A DNA stretch of 64,000 nt from the NCBI GenBank assembly GCA_043228905.1, contig JBHGNT010000021.1, positions 12,090,001 through 12,154,000 of the forward strand. Direction: 5' to 3'. The translations under genes and the position numbers were made by a program. Source of the DNA: Azolla caroliniana. Lineage: Eukaryota; Polypodiophyta. A model generated the notes under the pieces. It did not search any database. It was not told the origin of the DNA and was given only the letters and a program-made list of their open reading frames with translations. Shown piece after piece: positions 43,256 to 53,829 of the stretch; the stretch's first letter is position 1; each line of letters opens with the position of its first letter.

Positions 43256-43604
43256 AGGACTCCACGTGGTTTTTCCCTTTCGGGTTTTCCACGTAAAATC
43301 TTGTGTCTCTGTACTTGTGTTTTCTGCCTTCTCATTTTTCTGTTTGTGCCGGTCTGAAGGCCTTAGTAACGGAAAGTGACATGAATTGGGGTAGAGGCTG
43401 AAATCAAAGTCTCTAGAATCGAGATAAGTCGAGGACAAGGTTGAAGTCGAGGGGAAGGCCCACATGCTTGTATTGTGGGAAGCCGGGCGACCACAATAGG
43501 TAGGTTGGGTGACTTGATTATAGATAGGTTGGGCGATCGAGGTGTCAGAGTTGGGCGATCTCTAACAACTTTTTTTATCCCGTGTTTTTTTATTATCCTA
43601 ATCG

Positions 43605-44093
43605 TGTGAAGAATAACGCGGAATATTGCTCGGCCACAACCGAGTCTTGAATCACAGAAATGAGAAGTAGAGAGTACAGAAAATATTTACGTGGAAAACC
43701 CTAATAGGGAAAAACCACGGGAGCCCACAGACTCCAACTATCACTATATGAGAGGAAATACAAAGTGGAGACACAAAGGCAACGACCTTGTGCTCGCGAT
43801 CTTCGTCAAACGGCGGTTACAACAGAAAGTGCTCGTAGCTACTATCTTGCTCTCTCTCTCTCTCTGTATCTATACAACATTTATCTCTACAACAATATGA
43901 CAACCCTCTCTACACATACAAAGTGATTGCCCTAAGTCATATTTATACTTATATGAACTTAGGGCTATTTACAAATATAGCCTCAATAGGCTTACTTAAA
44001 AGACATACTTACAAATATCTCTTCTCTTCCGGTTCTCACCGGGTCATCTTCATTCATAACCGGATCCCATTTGGAGGGGCCGATTTCCCAACA
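43605..44093 (-). repeat. Co4 3' LTR
   Basis: 489 bp, TGTGAAGAAT...TTTCCCAACA on the plus strand. Followed by ATCTCCCCCTTCACTCC, the inverse of a polypurine tract. Contains a (CT)n run. Confidence 0.85.
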
Positions 44094-44340
44094 ATCTCCC
44101 CCTTCACTCCGACATAGGGTGTCTCGTCAGCCCGATCTGCTTTCGGCATGCGTCCAACTGTCGGTTGTCAACACTTTAGTCAGCATATCTGACCCGTTCT
44201 CCTCCGTGTGGATCTTCGTCAGCACGAACTCTTGATCTTCTACTCTCTCCGGGATCCAGTGGTGCCTATGTTGGATATGTTTCGTCCAAGAATGGTAGGC
44301 CGCATTCTTTGCAAGGTGGATGACACTTTGACTGTCACGG
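44094..44340 (-). pseudogene. Co4 RNase H, C-terminal end
   Basis: The minus strand reads RDSQSVIHLAKNAAYHSWTK...HHWIPERVEDQEF...DMLTKVLT, the end of a copia RNase H. It continues across R3 into 45009 onward. Confidence 0.85.
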
Positions 44341-45008
44341 TGTCACGAAGATGCACGTGCGAGCGTGCTTCGCTTGAGTGGGACCATCGGGGTCTTGGAC
44401 CAAGGAGGATGTTCGTCAAGGTATTGAGAAGAGGACGATGTGAATGTAAGATTGGAGGAAGACCTATTACAGTTGAGAAGATTGAAGATTGTACACTTGA
44501 GAAGTAGATAAATAATTACAAGATAGATGCGAAGAAGAAGAAATAGAAGCTTATATTATTGATGGTGATGAAGATGGTCATATCATATTGAGACCCCCCC
44601 CCCCTTTACACAAGCCGTACTAGGGGTTTTATAGGTTTGACCATGCACAAAACCATGGGCTTGGAGCCATGGTTTCTGTGCACATAGTTTTGCTTTGTGA
44701 CATGCAGGAAACCATGGGCTTAAAACCGTGGTTTTGTGTACACGGTTTTGTTTGTTTGTTTCCTACGGAATACTGAATATGAGAAAGAAATGTAGAACAT
44801 CTAAAGCACTTACTAGTAGCTTTAGTGGTAAGGTAATTGCCTCTTATCATAGAGGTGCAAGGTTCAAATCCTACTTGCAACCCTCCACATGCACTCAATG
44901 CCATTGTGACCTAGGTTTATTTATTTTCATTTTTACAAGTATTCGTGAAATATGTGTGGATCCTCAATTTTTGACTTTTTCTCGCACTAGACATGCCACA
45001 TCACGACA
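44341..45008 (-). mobile_element. R3: solo LTR of the TGTCG clan inside Co4 RNase H
   Basis: 668 bp, TGTCACGAAG...CATCACGACA. Perfect 4-bp duplication ACGG (44337-44340 and 45009-45012); removing one copy restores the RNase H frame. Clan box GGGACCATCGGGGTCTTGGA at 44381. Contains paired hairpins (44640-44750) and a tRNA-like module. Confidence 0.88.
44815..44882 (+). other. tRNA-like module in R3
   Basis: TAGTAGCTTTAGTGGTAAGG resembles a tRNA D-arm/A box. AGAGGTGCAAGGTTCAAATC with a CAAG/CTTG stem supplies a B box. The anticodon arm is degenerate. SINE-like, not a tRNA gene. Confidence 0.5.
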
Positions 45009-46330
45009 ACGGTAGAGCCAGTATTCCTCATGTTGGATCCCTAACTCTCCGATGAAGTTCTTCATCTAAATTATCTCCTTGACGCCTTCCAGAGCTGCCA
45101 TGTACTCCGCCTCCATGGTTGACAACGCAACCGTCTTCTGCAACCTCAACTGCCACAAAACAACTCCCCCTACATAAGTCATGACATATCCGGATGTAGA
45201 CCAGTTGGTATCCGCATCAGCCGACATATCCAAATCCGTGAAACCATCGAGTTGGGGTTTTTCGGAGCCAAACCGGAGGCACATACTCGAGGTGCCTTTC
45301 AGATACCAGAGTATCCACTTGACCACGTTCTAGTGCTCTCTTCCGGGATTGCTCATGAACCGGCTCACCACTCCAACTGCATATCCGATATCCGGCCAGG
45401 TACATACCATCGCGTACATCAAGCTTCCGACGGCAGAGGCATATGGAATCTTCATCATATCCATCTTCTCCACCTTTGTCCTCAGGCTTTGTTTTCCGGA
45501 TAGCTTGCAGTTTGCCGAAAGTGTCGATCCGGCCGGTTTTGCCTCCGACATGTTGAACCGTTGAAACACCTTTGTCACGTACTTCTCTTGTGACAACCAC
45601 AATAGCTTCTTCGACCGGTCCCGAATGATGTGCATTCCCAATATTTGTCTTGCCAGACCCAAGTCTTTCATTGAGAAGGTTCGGTTCAGAGCCTTCTTCA
45701 ACATCTGAATCTTGCCTTGGTCTCATTTGACGATCAACATATCATTGAAACACCTTTGTCACGTACTTCTCTTGTGACAACCACAACAGCTTCTTCGACT
45801 GGTCCCGAATGATGTGCATTCCCAATATTTGTCTTGCCGGACCCAAGTCTTTCATTGAGAAGGTTCGGTTCAGAGCCTTCTTCAACATCTGAATCTTGCC
45901 TTGGTCTCGTTTGATGATCAACATATCATCCACATATAGGAGAAGTATCAGGAAATCTCCTCCGTCAAATTTCTTCACAAACACACAATGATCGGCCTGC
46001 GTCTTGTGGTACCCTTGGTCGGTCATGAAGGAGTCGAACTTTTGGTACCATTGCCGGGGAGCCTGCTTCCGTCCGTATAAGCTCTTCTTCGGCCGACACA
46101 CTAGGTGCTCCTTCCCTTTCTTCTCAAATCCTTCCGGTTGATGCATGTAGATTTCTTCTTCGAGGTCGCCATGTAGGAATGCAATCTTGATGTCCAGTTG
46201 CACTACCTCGAGGTCCATGCTTACCGCTATGCCCAATACCGTCTGAATGGATGTCCTCTTTACTACCGGGGCAAAGATCTCATTGAAGTCCACTCTTTTC
46301 TTCTATTGGAAGCCCTTCACCACGATTTGG
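45009..46330 (-). pseudogene. Co4 RT and RNase H
   Basis: RNase H: GFTDLDMSADADTNWSTSGYV, TMEAEYMAALEGVKE. RT: DFNEIFAPVVKRTSIQTVL, LDIKIAFLHGDLEEEIYMHQ, SLYGRKQAPRQWYQKF and YVDDMLII (about 45915-45940). A 184-bp tandem duplication disrupts the part after the YVDD box. Further stops and shifts near 45330 and 45705. Confidence 0.87.
45562..45929 (-). repeat. 184-bp tandem duplication in Co4 RT
   Basis: TGAAACACCTTTGTCACGTA begins two copies 184 bp apart (about 45562 and 45746). They differ at only a few bases. 184 is not a multiple of 3, so the frame shifts. Confidence 0.92.
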
Positions 46331-47375
46331 GCCTTACACCTTGGTGGATTTCCAGCATCTCCCGGTTTCAGCTTGTACACCCACTTGTTCCGGAGTGCTC
46401 TCTTCCCTTTCGGCAACTCCGTCAGTTCATATGTGTGGTTCTCATGCAAGGAATCCATCTCATCCTGCATGGCACTCAACCACTTGCAGTTGTAGGTCTC
46501 TTTGCTTCTTCAAAGCTTTCTGGCTCCCCCTCATCGGTTATCAACACATCCTCTTAATCCGGAAATCTCCGGGGGGCTCTTCTCTCTCAGAGAGGATATC
46601 TTTGTCCCTGGTTTTTTGGCCACCGGTTCCTCCGTTTGTTCCTCATCCTCATCCGATTCGGGATCTTGTCCAGTTATGGTATCTTATTCTTCTTCATCAT
46701 CTTTGGTCCGTTCGGTTTCTTGTCCGTATCCGACCGGTTTGTCACATGTCATCCTGTTACCGGTTAACATCCGGCTTTCAACCAGGTAGGTCCTTGTGTC
46801 CTCAAGTCGGTTTTCATTGGATGATCCAGAGTTCATCATCTTCTTCTCCGACTCCCAGACAACAATGATCATGTCTTCCATGAAGACTATGTCCCGACTC
46901 CATAACACCTTCTTGTTGACCAGATCTCACACCCGGTAACTGAACTCATCATCGCCGTACCCAAGGAATATGCATGGCCTGGACTTCGGATCCAGCTTTG
47001 CTTTCTTATCCTTTGCAACATGCACATATGCGAGACACCAGAACACCTTCAAATGCCGATAAGACACGTCCTTATCGGTCCATACTCTTTGTGGTGTGTC
47101 TCCGTCCAAGGGTACTGAGGGTGATTTGTTTATCACATAGGTCTTTGTCGTCAGGGCCTCAGCCCAAAACATCTTGGGTAGCTTTGCATGTGCCAGCATG
47201 CTCCGGACTCTCTCCATCACGGTTCGGTTCATCTGTTCGGCTAGCTCGTTCAATTCCGGCGTCTATGGCACGGTGAATTCAATCTGGATTCCCTTTGACC
47301 GGTAGTACTCTTTGAACTGCCCCCAGTATTCTCCTCTGTTGTCCGCTCGAACCGCCTTCAACTTCTGGCCGGTTT
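46331..47375 (-). pseudogene. Co4 integrase C-terminal half and linker
   Basis: Minus-strand NELAEQMNRTVMERVRSML...MFWAEALTTKTYVINKSPS, then LDPKSRPCIFLGYGDDEFSYRV (46927-47253). Upstream AVRADNRGEYWGQFKEYY (about 47300-47350) holds the second catalytic Asp. A stop precedes NELAEQ. Confidence 0.85.
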
Positions 47376-47815
47376 TGTGAAAGAATAGCGTGCGGGAAGT
47401 AGTGGAAAATCGAAAACAAAAACGCAGGTTTAATGGAGAGCTTAGAATATACACAGTACGCGGGAGAGACAAAGAGAGAGAGAGAGAGCACACAGAAACT
47501 CAATTAAAAAATATTACTTAGTCTATAACACTTTGTACATCGTATGTGTTCAGTGAACACTTTTATACAAGTCCATACGGACTGACAGAAGTACGGTGTA
47601 CTTCAATGCTCACACGAGCGTCTGACACTAACTACAAGACATTAACTACCTAGTAGTCCAGGCTGCTACTAGGCTTTCGGTTACTGATGGATCCGGCTAA
47701 CCGGCTCCCCAGATCACCAGCTCACTTGCTTACCGATCTGGCTCGTCCTTCCAGATGCCGATCCGGCTTAGGCTTATTCAACCGATCTGGATCTGGTTGA
47801 GTTTGCCGCTCAACA
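47376..47815 (-). repeat. Co5 3' LTR
   Basis: 440 bp, TGTGAAAGAATAGCG...CGCTCAACA on the plus strand. Followed by CTCCCCCTTAAGC (inverse purine tract). Matches 62332-62750 apart from indels and scattered changes. Confidence 0.92.
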
Positions 47816-48538
47816 CTCCCCCTTAAGCTCAACTTAAGGTCGGATTGTAGTGTCAGTCTCCATGGCAGCTGATCCTTCCACCTGGCTCCTTCTGGCGTCA
47901 CTCCGCCTTGCTCGCATTCCTCGTCTGGTCCAGTTCCGTTTGTTTCTGCGCACCTCGACCTCCTCCGTCAGTTTGTCTGCTCAGCAGGCCCAAATCAGCT
48001 CCCTCGCTGTTGTGACTTTGGCACTTGTCGACTCGCCGATTCCTTGGTGTTAGCGTTGACTTTTGCTGCCATCTCATCCTCTTCACCTTGAATTGATCTG
48101 GTTCTTCCGAATCTGTCTATTGAACCAAATCGGCTATCTCCGATTCATTCCAGTTCTTGTTCGAATCGGTTGCTCCTGATTCGTCTTCTAGTTCCAGGCC
48201 CTTCACCACATCGGACCATGTCCGGGTCTTGGCCTTCTTCTTCCAGTTGGCTCTATCCTCCTTGACTATGCCGCCGTTGCCGCTTGTTTCGACTTGTTCA
48301 GATGTGTTAACTTCTTTGTTGACTCGACTCCTTTCTTCTTCTTGTCTCTCCCTCTGTCCGTTCTACCCTCACTAGCGCAATCGGTAGTCTCTTTGCCTTT
48401 GCCTGTTCTGGTGTCTTTGCCCGTTCTCCCCCTCAAGTGTGGCATGTCGAGATGCTGAACACCAAGCATTTCGATGAAGTGTTGCAACTTGTCCGATCCG
48501 AGCGGTTTGGTGAAGATGTCGGCAACTAGCCGATCCGT
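47816..48538 (-). pseudogene. Co5 RNase H C-terminus and 3' region
   Basis: The minus strand reads TDRLVADIFTKPLGSDKLQHFIEMLG, then a basic tail ending near 48266. The rest to 47816 is untranslated. The frame continues across R4 (QYVH | TDRLV). Confidence 0.85.
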
Positions 48539-49258
48539 TGTCGCGTTGCTACGCGCATGCGTGGAGAAGGGCGGGACCACGGGGGTCTTGGACTAAGGAG
48601 TAGAGGAGAAGGAATCAGACATGGAATGGAAGCTTTGCTCAAGAAGAAGAAGAATGAACAAGAGATTAGATCGAACAAGAGGAAGATGGAGACGAGATGA
48701 TCAACAAGATGTATTAAAACGAAATGAACGATTACAAAATGGTGGCCGCATGGGCCGCACCAAACGACTACTCGAAACCCTAACCGACGAAGATGAAGAT
48801 AAAGATAAAGAAACCCTAACCCTAACCCTAACGCTCGACCTATGTGGTATACCTCGCACACTCAAAATAGGCAACCCCCACAATGGTGCCTTCCCTCTCC
48901 TTTTATAGCACAATTAGGGAATACCGTTTACAAAAGTGAGACTAAAATATCCCCTTTCATTCAAAGGGGATATTTGCCTTGATTTGGGGAGGGTGAGATT
49001 GATGGCCCCTTAACTCTCACCTCCACACAAACAACTAGGTACCTATGTACCGCATAGTACCTCTCTCTCTCTCGCGCATGGATGTGCGCACAAGACCACA
49101 TCACCTTTATACCATAGGGATCCTATGGGGCATTTCTAGCATCATACACCTTACCCTTATTACTATTACAAATACATTATGTACGTGTGCAACGTTGCAC
49201 ATCGCTCTTTGGCTCTCGTTGCTCTGGTTTCCGCTTGTGGACGAAAATCTTCACGACA
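48539..49258 (-). mobile_element. R4: solo LTR of the TGTCG clan inside Co5 RNase H
   Basis: 720 bp, TGTCGCGTTG...TCTTCACGACA. Flanks CCGT (48535-48538) and CCAT (49259-49262); a C-to-T on the opposite strand explains the mismatch, and using CCGT restores YVHTDRLVADIF. Clan box at 48580. CCCTAACCCTAACCCTAA near 48812. Interior resembles R2. Confidence 0.87.
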
Positions 49259-49645
49259 CCATATGAACATACTGAAGTTCGACTTCATTTCTCAGGACAC
49301 GCTCACGCATAAACTGGTAGTGCACTTCTATGTGCTTTGTGCGAGCATGGAATACAGGATTCTTGGCGAGCTACATGCTGCTTATGTTGTCGCAGTAGAT
49401 TAGGATTGGGGTCAGCACCTCGATCCGCAGGTCTTGCAGTAGTCGTCGAATCCAAATGGATTCACAAGTAGCAACGGTAGCGCCCCGATATTCAGCCTCA
49501 ATGCTCGAGAGGGCCACTATTGGCTTCTTTTTGCTGTTGCATACAACAGTTGCGCTACCAAGGGAAAACATATAGTCGGAGGTGGATTGGCAATTCAATG
49601 CATCGCCGGCCCAGTCGGCATCAGTGTAGCCAACTAGCTCTTCGG
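49259..49645 (-). pseudogene. Co5 RNase H, main part
   Basis: Minus-strand EELVGYTDADWAGDALNCQSTSDYMFSLG, VALSSIEAEYRGATVATCESIW and IYCDNISSM. One TAG follows (Trp/Gln position), then LAKN. Cut at 49645 by TG1; the frame continues at 54566 (WHGIT | EELVGY). Confidence 0.87.
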
Positions 49646-50443
49646 TGTCGTGAAGAATTTCAGCCAGAGGCGGAAACCGGGAAATATTGGCTACATCGGC
49701 GGGGTGCAGCATGTGCGCTCACCCTTGCACATTTAGTGTGAATAACGAGGGCACCTTTATGGCACCGAAGAGTAGTTAAGTCGGGACAGAGAATCCCATG
49801 TAAGTCGGGATTTATCCCACATTGTAACGCATCTCCCTCCTTGTTCTATAAAAGGAAGGGAGCACCTCTTGTGATAGGGTTGCCCATTTCGGTAGTAGGG
49901 TATACCGTTAGAGGAAGAAATGTTCTCTCTTCCTCTTTCTTTTCCCCTGGTTTTAGGGTTTCTTTTTTTTCCTCTACTTCTTCCTCTTCGTCGTTCTGTG
50001 TGTCGAGCCTTGGCATCTAGCGTTTCCGTTGTCTGCCTGTCCTCTGTGCAAGACCCCGCTCGACGCGACGAGCCCGAGAGCTCCCCGACCGGCTGCTTGG
50101 CAGTAGACGACTATTGCAACCTGAGCTACTTAGGTCGGGCTCGATGCTCGTATTGTATCTTATTCTTGTAATATATGTGTGGAGGGTTTTGCGTATCGGT
50201 GTCTGTGTGGGTGTTTTGGTGTTCTCTTACCTCCGTTTCTGTACATAAGGGCGCGAGCTGGGTCGGCGCGGTGCATGTGTGTGTGTGTGTGAGTCGGTTT
50301 CAAGCGCGTGTTCTCTCTCTTTCTCTGTCTCGTTTTGTTGCTTCCGGAACGCGTCTGGAATCGTCTTCTCGGCTTTCCTTCTTCCCTCGTCTGAGACCCC
50401 CGTGGTCCCGCCCTTCTACACGCACGCGCGTAACAACGCGACA
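49646..50443 (+). repeat. TG1 5' LTR
   Basis: 798 bp, TGTCGTGAAG...AACGCGACA. TATA-like TCTATAAAAGG near 49845, TTTTAGGGTTTC near 49953, (TG)n near 50276-50292, clan box near 50396. The first 66 bp are missing from the 3' copy. Confidence 0.88.
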
Positions 50444-50447
50444 TCTT

Positions 50448-50465
50448 TGGTGAAGCCGACGTGAA
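50448..50465 (+). other. TG1 primer-binding site
   Basis: TGGTGAAGCCGACGTGAA, one change from Gy3 and TG2. Confidence 0.7.
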
Positions 50466-50480
50466 GGGCGGCAAGGGAGC

Positions 50481-51649
50481 ATGGAGTCGGAAGATGATGA
50501 CCTCGCGGAGATGGTGGCCGAAGTGGTGTTGGAGTTTGCACGAGTGGTGATGAGGCGAGAAGCAGCGTAGCAAGCAGTTGAGCGAGTGGTCGAAAGAGTC
50601 GGTCATTTCAACGGGGACAAAGTCCCATCTTACTTGGAAGCCTACAACATGGAGATGGAGGAGCGAGACGTAGACGAGGCGTTGAGGCTGGAGTTCTTCT
50701 GTCGGGTCGTCGTCGTCCGTATGCACGCGGAAGTGAAGGAGCTCCGAGAAGCTCATAGTTCATGGGACGCCTTCGAAGAGGCGCTCCTACAGGCATATGG
50801 AGGATGTCGGAAGAGTCGGGGACGACACGACTTCGACTAGTGGGTTGCATCGGCGGAGACCCACCGGGGCGCAATGAAGGCGTTCCGAGAGTACGAGCGG
50901 CGTCTTGCCCGGCTCCCGGAGCGGGAACAAGGTTTGGTGGGGGCAGAGAAAGTCCTGTTGTTCGTTAAGTCGATCGATCGAGCGGAACGGGAGGCCATTG
51001 AGATTGAGATTGAAGACGAGGATGGAGCGAATGGCCTCACCGAGGACTGGTCGAAGGTCGGAAGGGTGTGCCAACGACTAGATGACGAGCAAGTTGAGAT
51101 GGCTAAGAGGAAGGCGCGCGACGGCGTACCATTACAACGGGAAGAGGCCAAACGGCAAAGAGAGTCAGCGTTGGGGCCAGGATTGCGGAGGCGTATGCAG
51201 CTCTCGAGGCGATGCTCGAGGAAGAGGAAAGATCGAGGCCGCTAGCCGAGACCGAGGAGACGGACTTGCCCCACGCGATGGCGGAAGACCGGTACGACGG
51301 TACCAGGGGAGAGGGTGAGGAGCAAGACGCCCTCTCGACTTGTGGAGAATTGCCGACCGAGGACAAGGTCTGGAGCGGAGAAGAGCCCTCCACACGGATT
51401 CCGGAGACTTCGGTGGTCGAGCCCGTGAGCCGACATGAGACCGGAGAGAAGGAAGGCACTAACGAGGAGTCTTGGCACGATGCCAGCAAAGAGGGATGGG
51501 AAATGGCCTGCGAGGAGGCCAAGGACGGAGGCAGCACGGAAAAATCGGCATTCCGATTTAGATGGGGCGTGATCCGGACGTGGATGACTCGATCGAAACC
51601 GGCCCAAGGCACAAAAGACCAAGGACGGGCTATAGAGCCCGATCGGTAG
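50481..51649 (+). pseudogene. TG1 gag
   Basis: ATG 50481 (MESEDDDLAEMVAEVV). Stops at about 50568 and 50838 interrupt it. Capsid-like blocks VGHFNGDKVPSYLEAYNMEM, SSWDAFEEALLQAY, FREYERRLARLPEREQGLVGAEKVLLFVKSID match TG2 and Gy3. The acidic EIEIEDEDGANGLTEDWSKV block matches TG2. After a frame change at about 51212 an acidic tail has RIPETSVVEPVSRHETGE, the unit that is repeated downstream. No knuckle. Confidence 0.8.
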
Positions 51650-53829
51650 GGCTCGGTTCGGTACAATAGTGCCGGCACGGAAGAGGGTGCGAAACAAATC
51701 GCCCTCTTTTACATGAGGACACAAGCCGGCCAGGCGAAGGCCGCAAATCAGGAAGCCAACGATCGAGGTTGCGGAGAGAGACCGGCAGGTTTCGGACACC
51801 GCTGCCCGAAACTCAGGACATTGGAGAATCAAGTGTAGGCGGCACATGATCGATCGAAGTCTAGATGCTTCTCACCGAACGTGCTTGGGGAGCGGTACCC
51901 CGAACGAGCGTCCACAAATCATTACGAGACGGAAACACCATGTCTTATCCGGAGACTCAAGCAGTCGGCAACGAGCGCCAACGTGAGACCTGGAGTGAAG
52001 GGAGATGGAGGCAGGTACGCAAGAAGGAGAGTGACGACAAGTTCGGGAGAAGTACAGGGTGGTGAAGAGGAGAACGAAGACCGGTCCTACGGAGATCTTC
52101 ACACCGATCCGGCTGTCGGCCCGAGTGCCGGCGTGAGTCCTATAGGAGAGGTCGGTGGCAACAGGAGGACGGGACTCGGCAATCCAGAGAATGACGAATG
52201 GACTCGGACGAGAACCGGGCGGAGCGGACTCCCGGATAACCATTCCGGGAGGGAGGAGAGAGCAGGCCTATGAGAGGCCAAGGACACGGTACGTCAGTAC
52301 CACGGGAGAGGGTGTGGAGCGAGCCACCCTCTCGGCTTGCGAAAGAAGGAAGACCCAGGATAAGGGTCAGAGATACGACAAGCCTGAAGAGGATCCTTCA
52401 CACCGGATCCGGAGACTCCGGCGGTCGGCCCGAGAGCCGGCGTGAGACCTAGAATGACGATCGGTGACGGCAAGGGGACGAAGGCAAAGAACTGCGGGTG
52501 GGCAAACCGAGGTCCCACGAAGATCCTCACACCGACTCGGCGGTCGGCCTGAGAGCTGGTGTGAGTCCTATAGGAAAGGACAGTGGCGGCAGGTGAACGT
52601 GTTCGGACGACGAAAAGCGGAGAAGGAAGGTATCAGGCCGGCGAAGTGGCTACGAACCGAATCGGACCGATCGGCAAGGTCACGGGCATAAGGAAGTCCG
52701 GTCCTATGGGATCCCCACACCGAACCAGAGACTCTGGCAGTTCGGCCAACATGGCAACATGAGACCGAGAGAGAAGGTTGGTGGCGGCAGGAAACGGGAC
52801 CCGGCAACATGAAGGCAGGACCCGGATACACGGAAGACACGAGGAGAGTCGCGAAGGACTCCGGCAAAAGACACCCGAATTTCGGCAAGCAGAGAAACGG
52901 AGTCCGGTCCTATGGGACCCTCACACCGATTTGGAGACTCCGGCGGCCGGCTAACGGGAGTCCGTGTGAGACCTAGGGAGAAGGACGGTGGCGGCAGGGA
53001 ACGGGACCCAACGACACGAGATAGCGGATCGGGAGTCGGTAAGAAGGGGGCGAACGAAGTGCCAGTAGGGGCAAACACGGTGAGGTGTGTCGGGCCGGAA
53101 AGGCACACCTAGGACGGAACAAGAGTCTCGCAAGTGGCCATCGCGGGCCGAATCGAAGCGTGAATACGGGACGGTGTTCGGCACGGGCGGTGCCGAACAA
53201 AGGAAGTGGAAGACGACACAAGGGAGGTGCCGGGAAGAAAGTGAAGGGTGCATAGTGGACTGCACAGGGTCGGAGTCAGGGAATGACAAGGGAGTCCGGA
53301 GGAGGATCCTCCACACTCGCTTCGTAGATCTCGACAGCTCAGTTAGAGTAGCGAAGACTGACACGGCAAGCCCGTGATGACAAGCTGGTGGGGGCGAGGG
53401 GACGACGACAAGCGGAAGACTCAGAACCTGTTGCAGCAACGCGAAACGGGAAGGGCCAAGCGGGCTACTACTGGGTGTTCCTCGGATGCGGAGGACACCG
53501 GTATGCGGATGAGCGACGATGCACGATCTGGTCGGGAAAGGGGCCGACAAGGTGTGCAAAGAACCGGAGTGTGGCACAGGCAGTGCCAAACAACGGACGA
53601 GGATATATGGCACACAGAGGTGCCGGAGCGGAAAGGTGAGCGCGAAGAATGGGTTGCACGGTTCGGTGGTCGCACATAGAAGACCGGAGAAGGATCCTCC
53701 ACACAGTTCTGAAGACCTTGGCGGTCTGAGCCGATGTGGCGACGTAAGACCAAGGAGAAGGAAGGTGGCGACGAAGGCAGCGCGAAACAACATGGGACGG
53801 CAATCCGGACAACACGAATAACGAGGGCA
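51650..53829 (+). repeat. TG1 internal region of degenerate repeats
   Basis: A unit of the form GATCCTCACACCG..GGAGACTCCGGCGGTCGGCC..GAG..CCGGCGTGAGACC, followed by a GGTGGCGGCAGG segment, recurs at about 52085, 52385, 52510, 52705, 52915, 53305 and 53690, with partial copies near 51380 and 51945. Spacing is irregular (about 120-390 bp). It derives from the PET..V..RHETGE-coding part of gag, now mostly untranslatable. Confidence 0.75.

Larger units (their letters stand above)
22434..43604 (+). mobile_element. Co0: plus-strand copia remnant that hosts Gy2
   Basis: 22434-22824 joined to 43256 onwards reads as one copia LTR of the Co4 type in plus orientation: GTATAAGTATAAATACAAC TATA region (about 22628), TTTTTCCCTTTCGGGTTTTC just right of the Gy2 insertion. 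A gag knuckle fragment follows at about 43440-43490 (RGRPTCLYCGKPGDH), resembling the Co4 gag. PBS and most of gag are missing. Left boundary uncertain. Confidence 0.6.

Noticed and set aside
44815-44882. Functional tRNA gene
   Set aside because: A and B boxes are visible but there is no proper acceptor stem or anticodon arm.
48539-49258. R4 as a DNA transposon because of its inverted TGTCG/CGACA ends
   Set aside because: The short inverted ends, TG...CA termini, clan box and similarity to R2 and Gy3 LTR ends fit a solo LTR.
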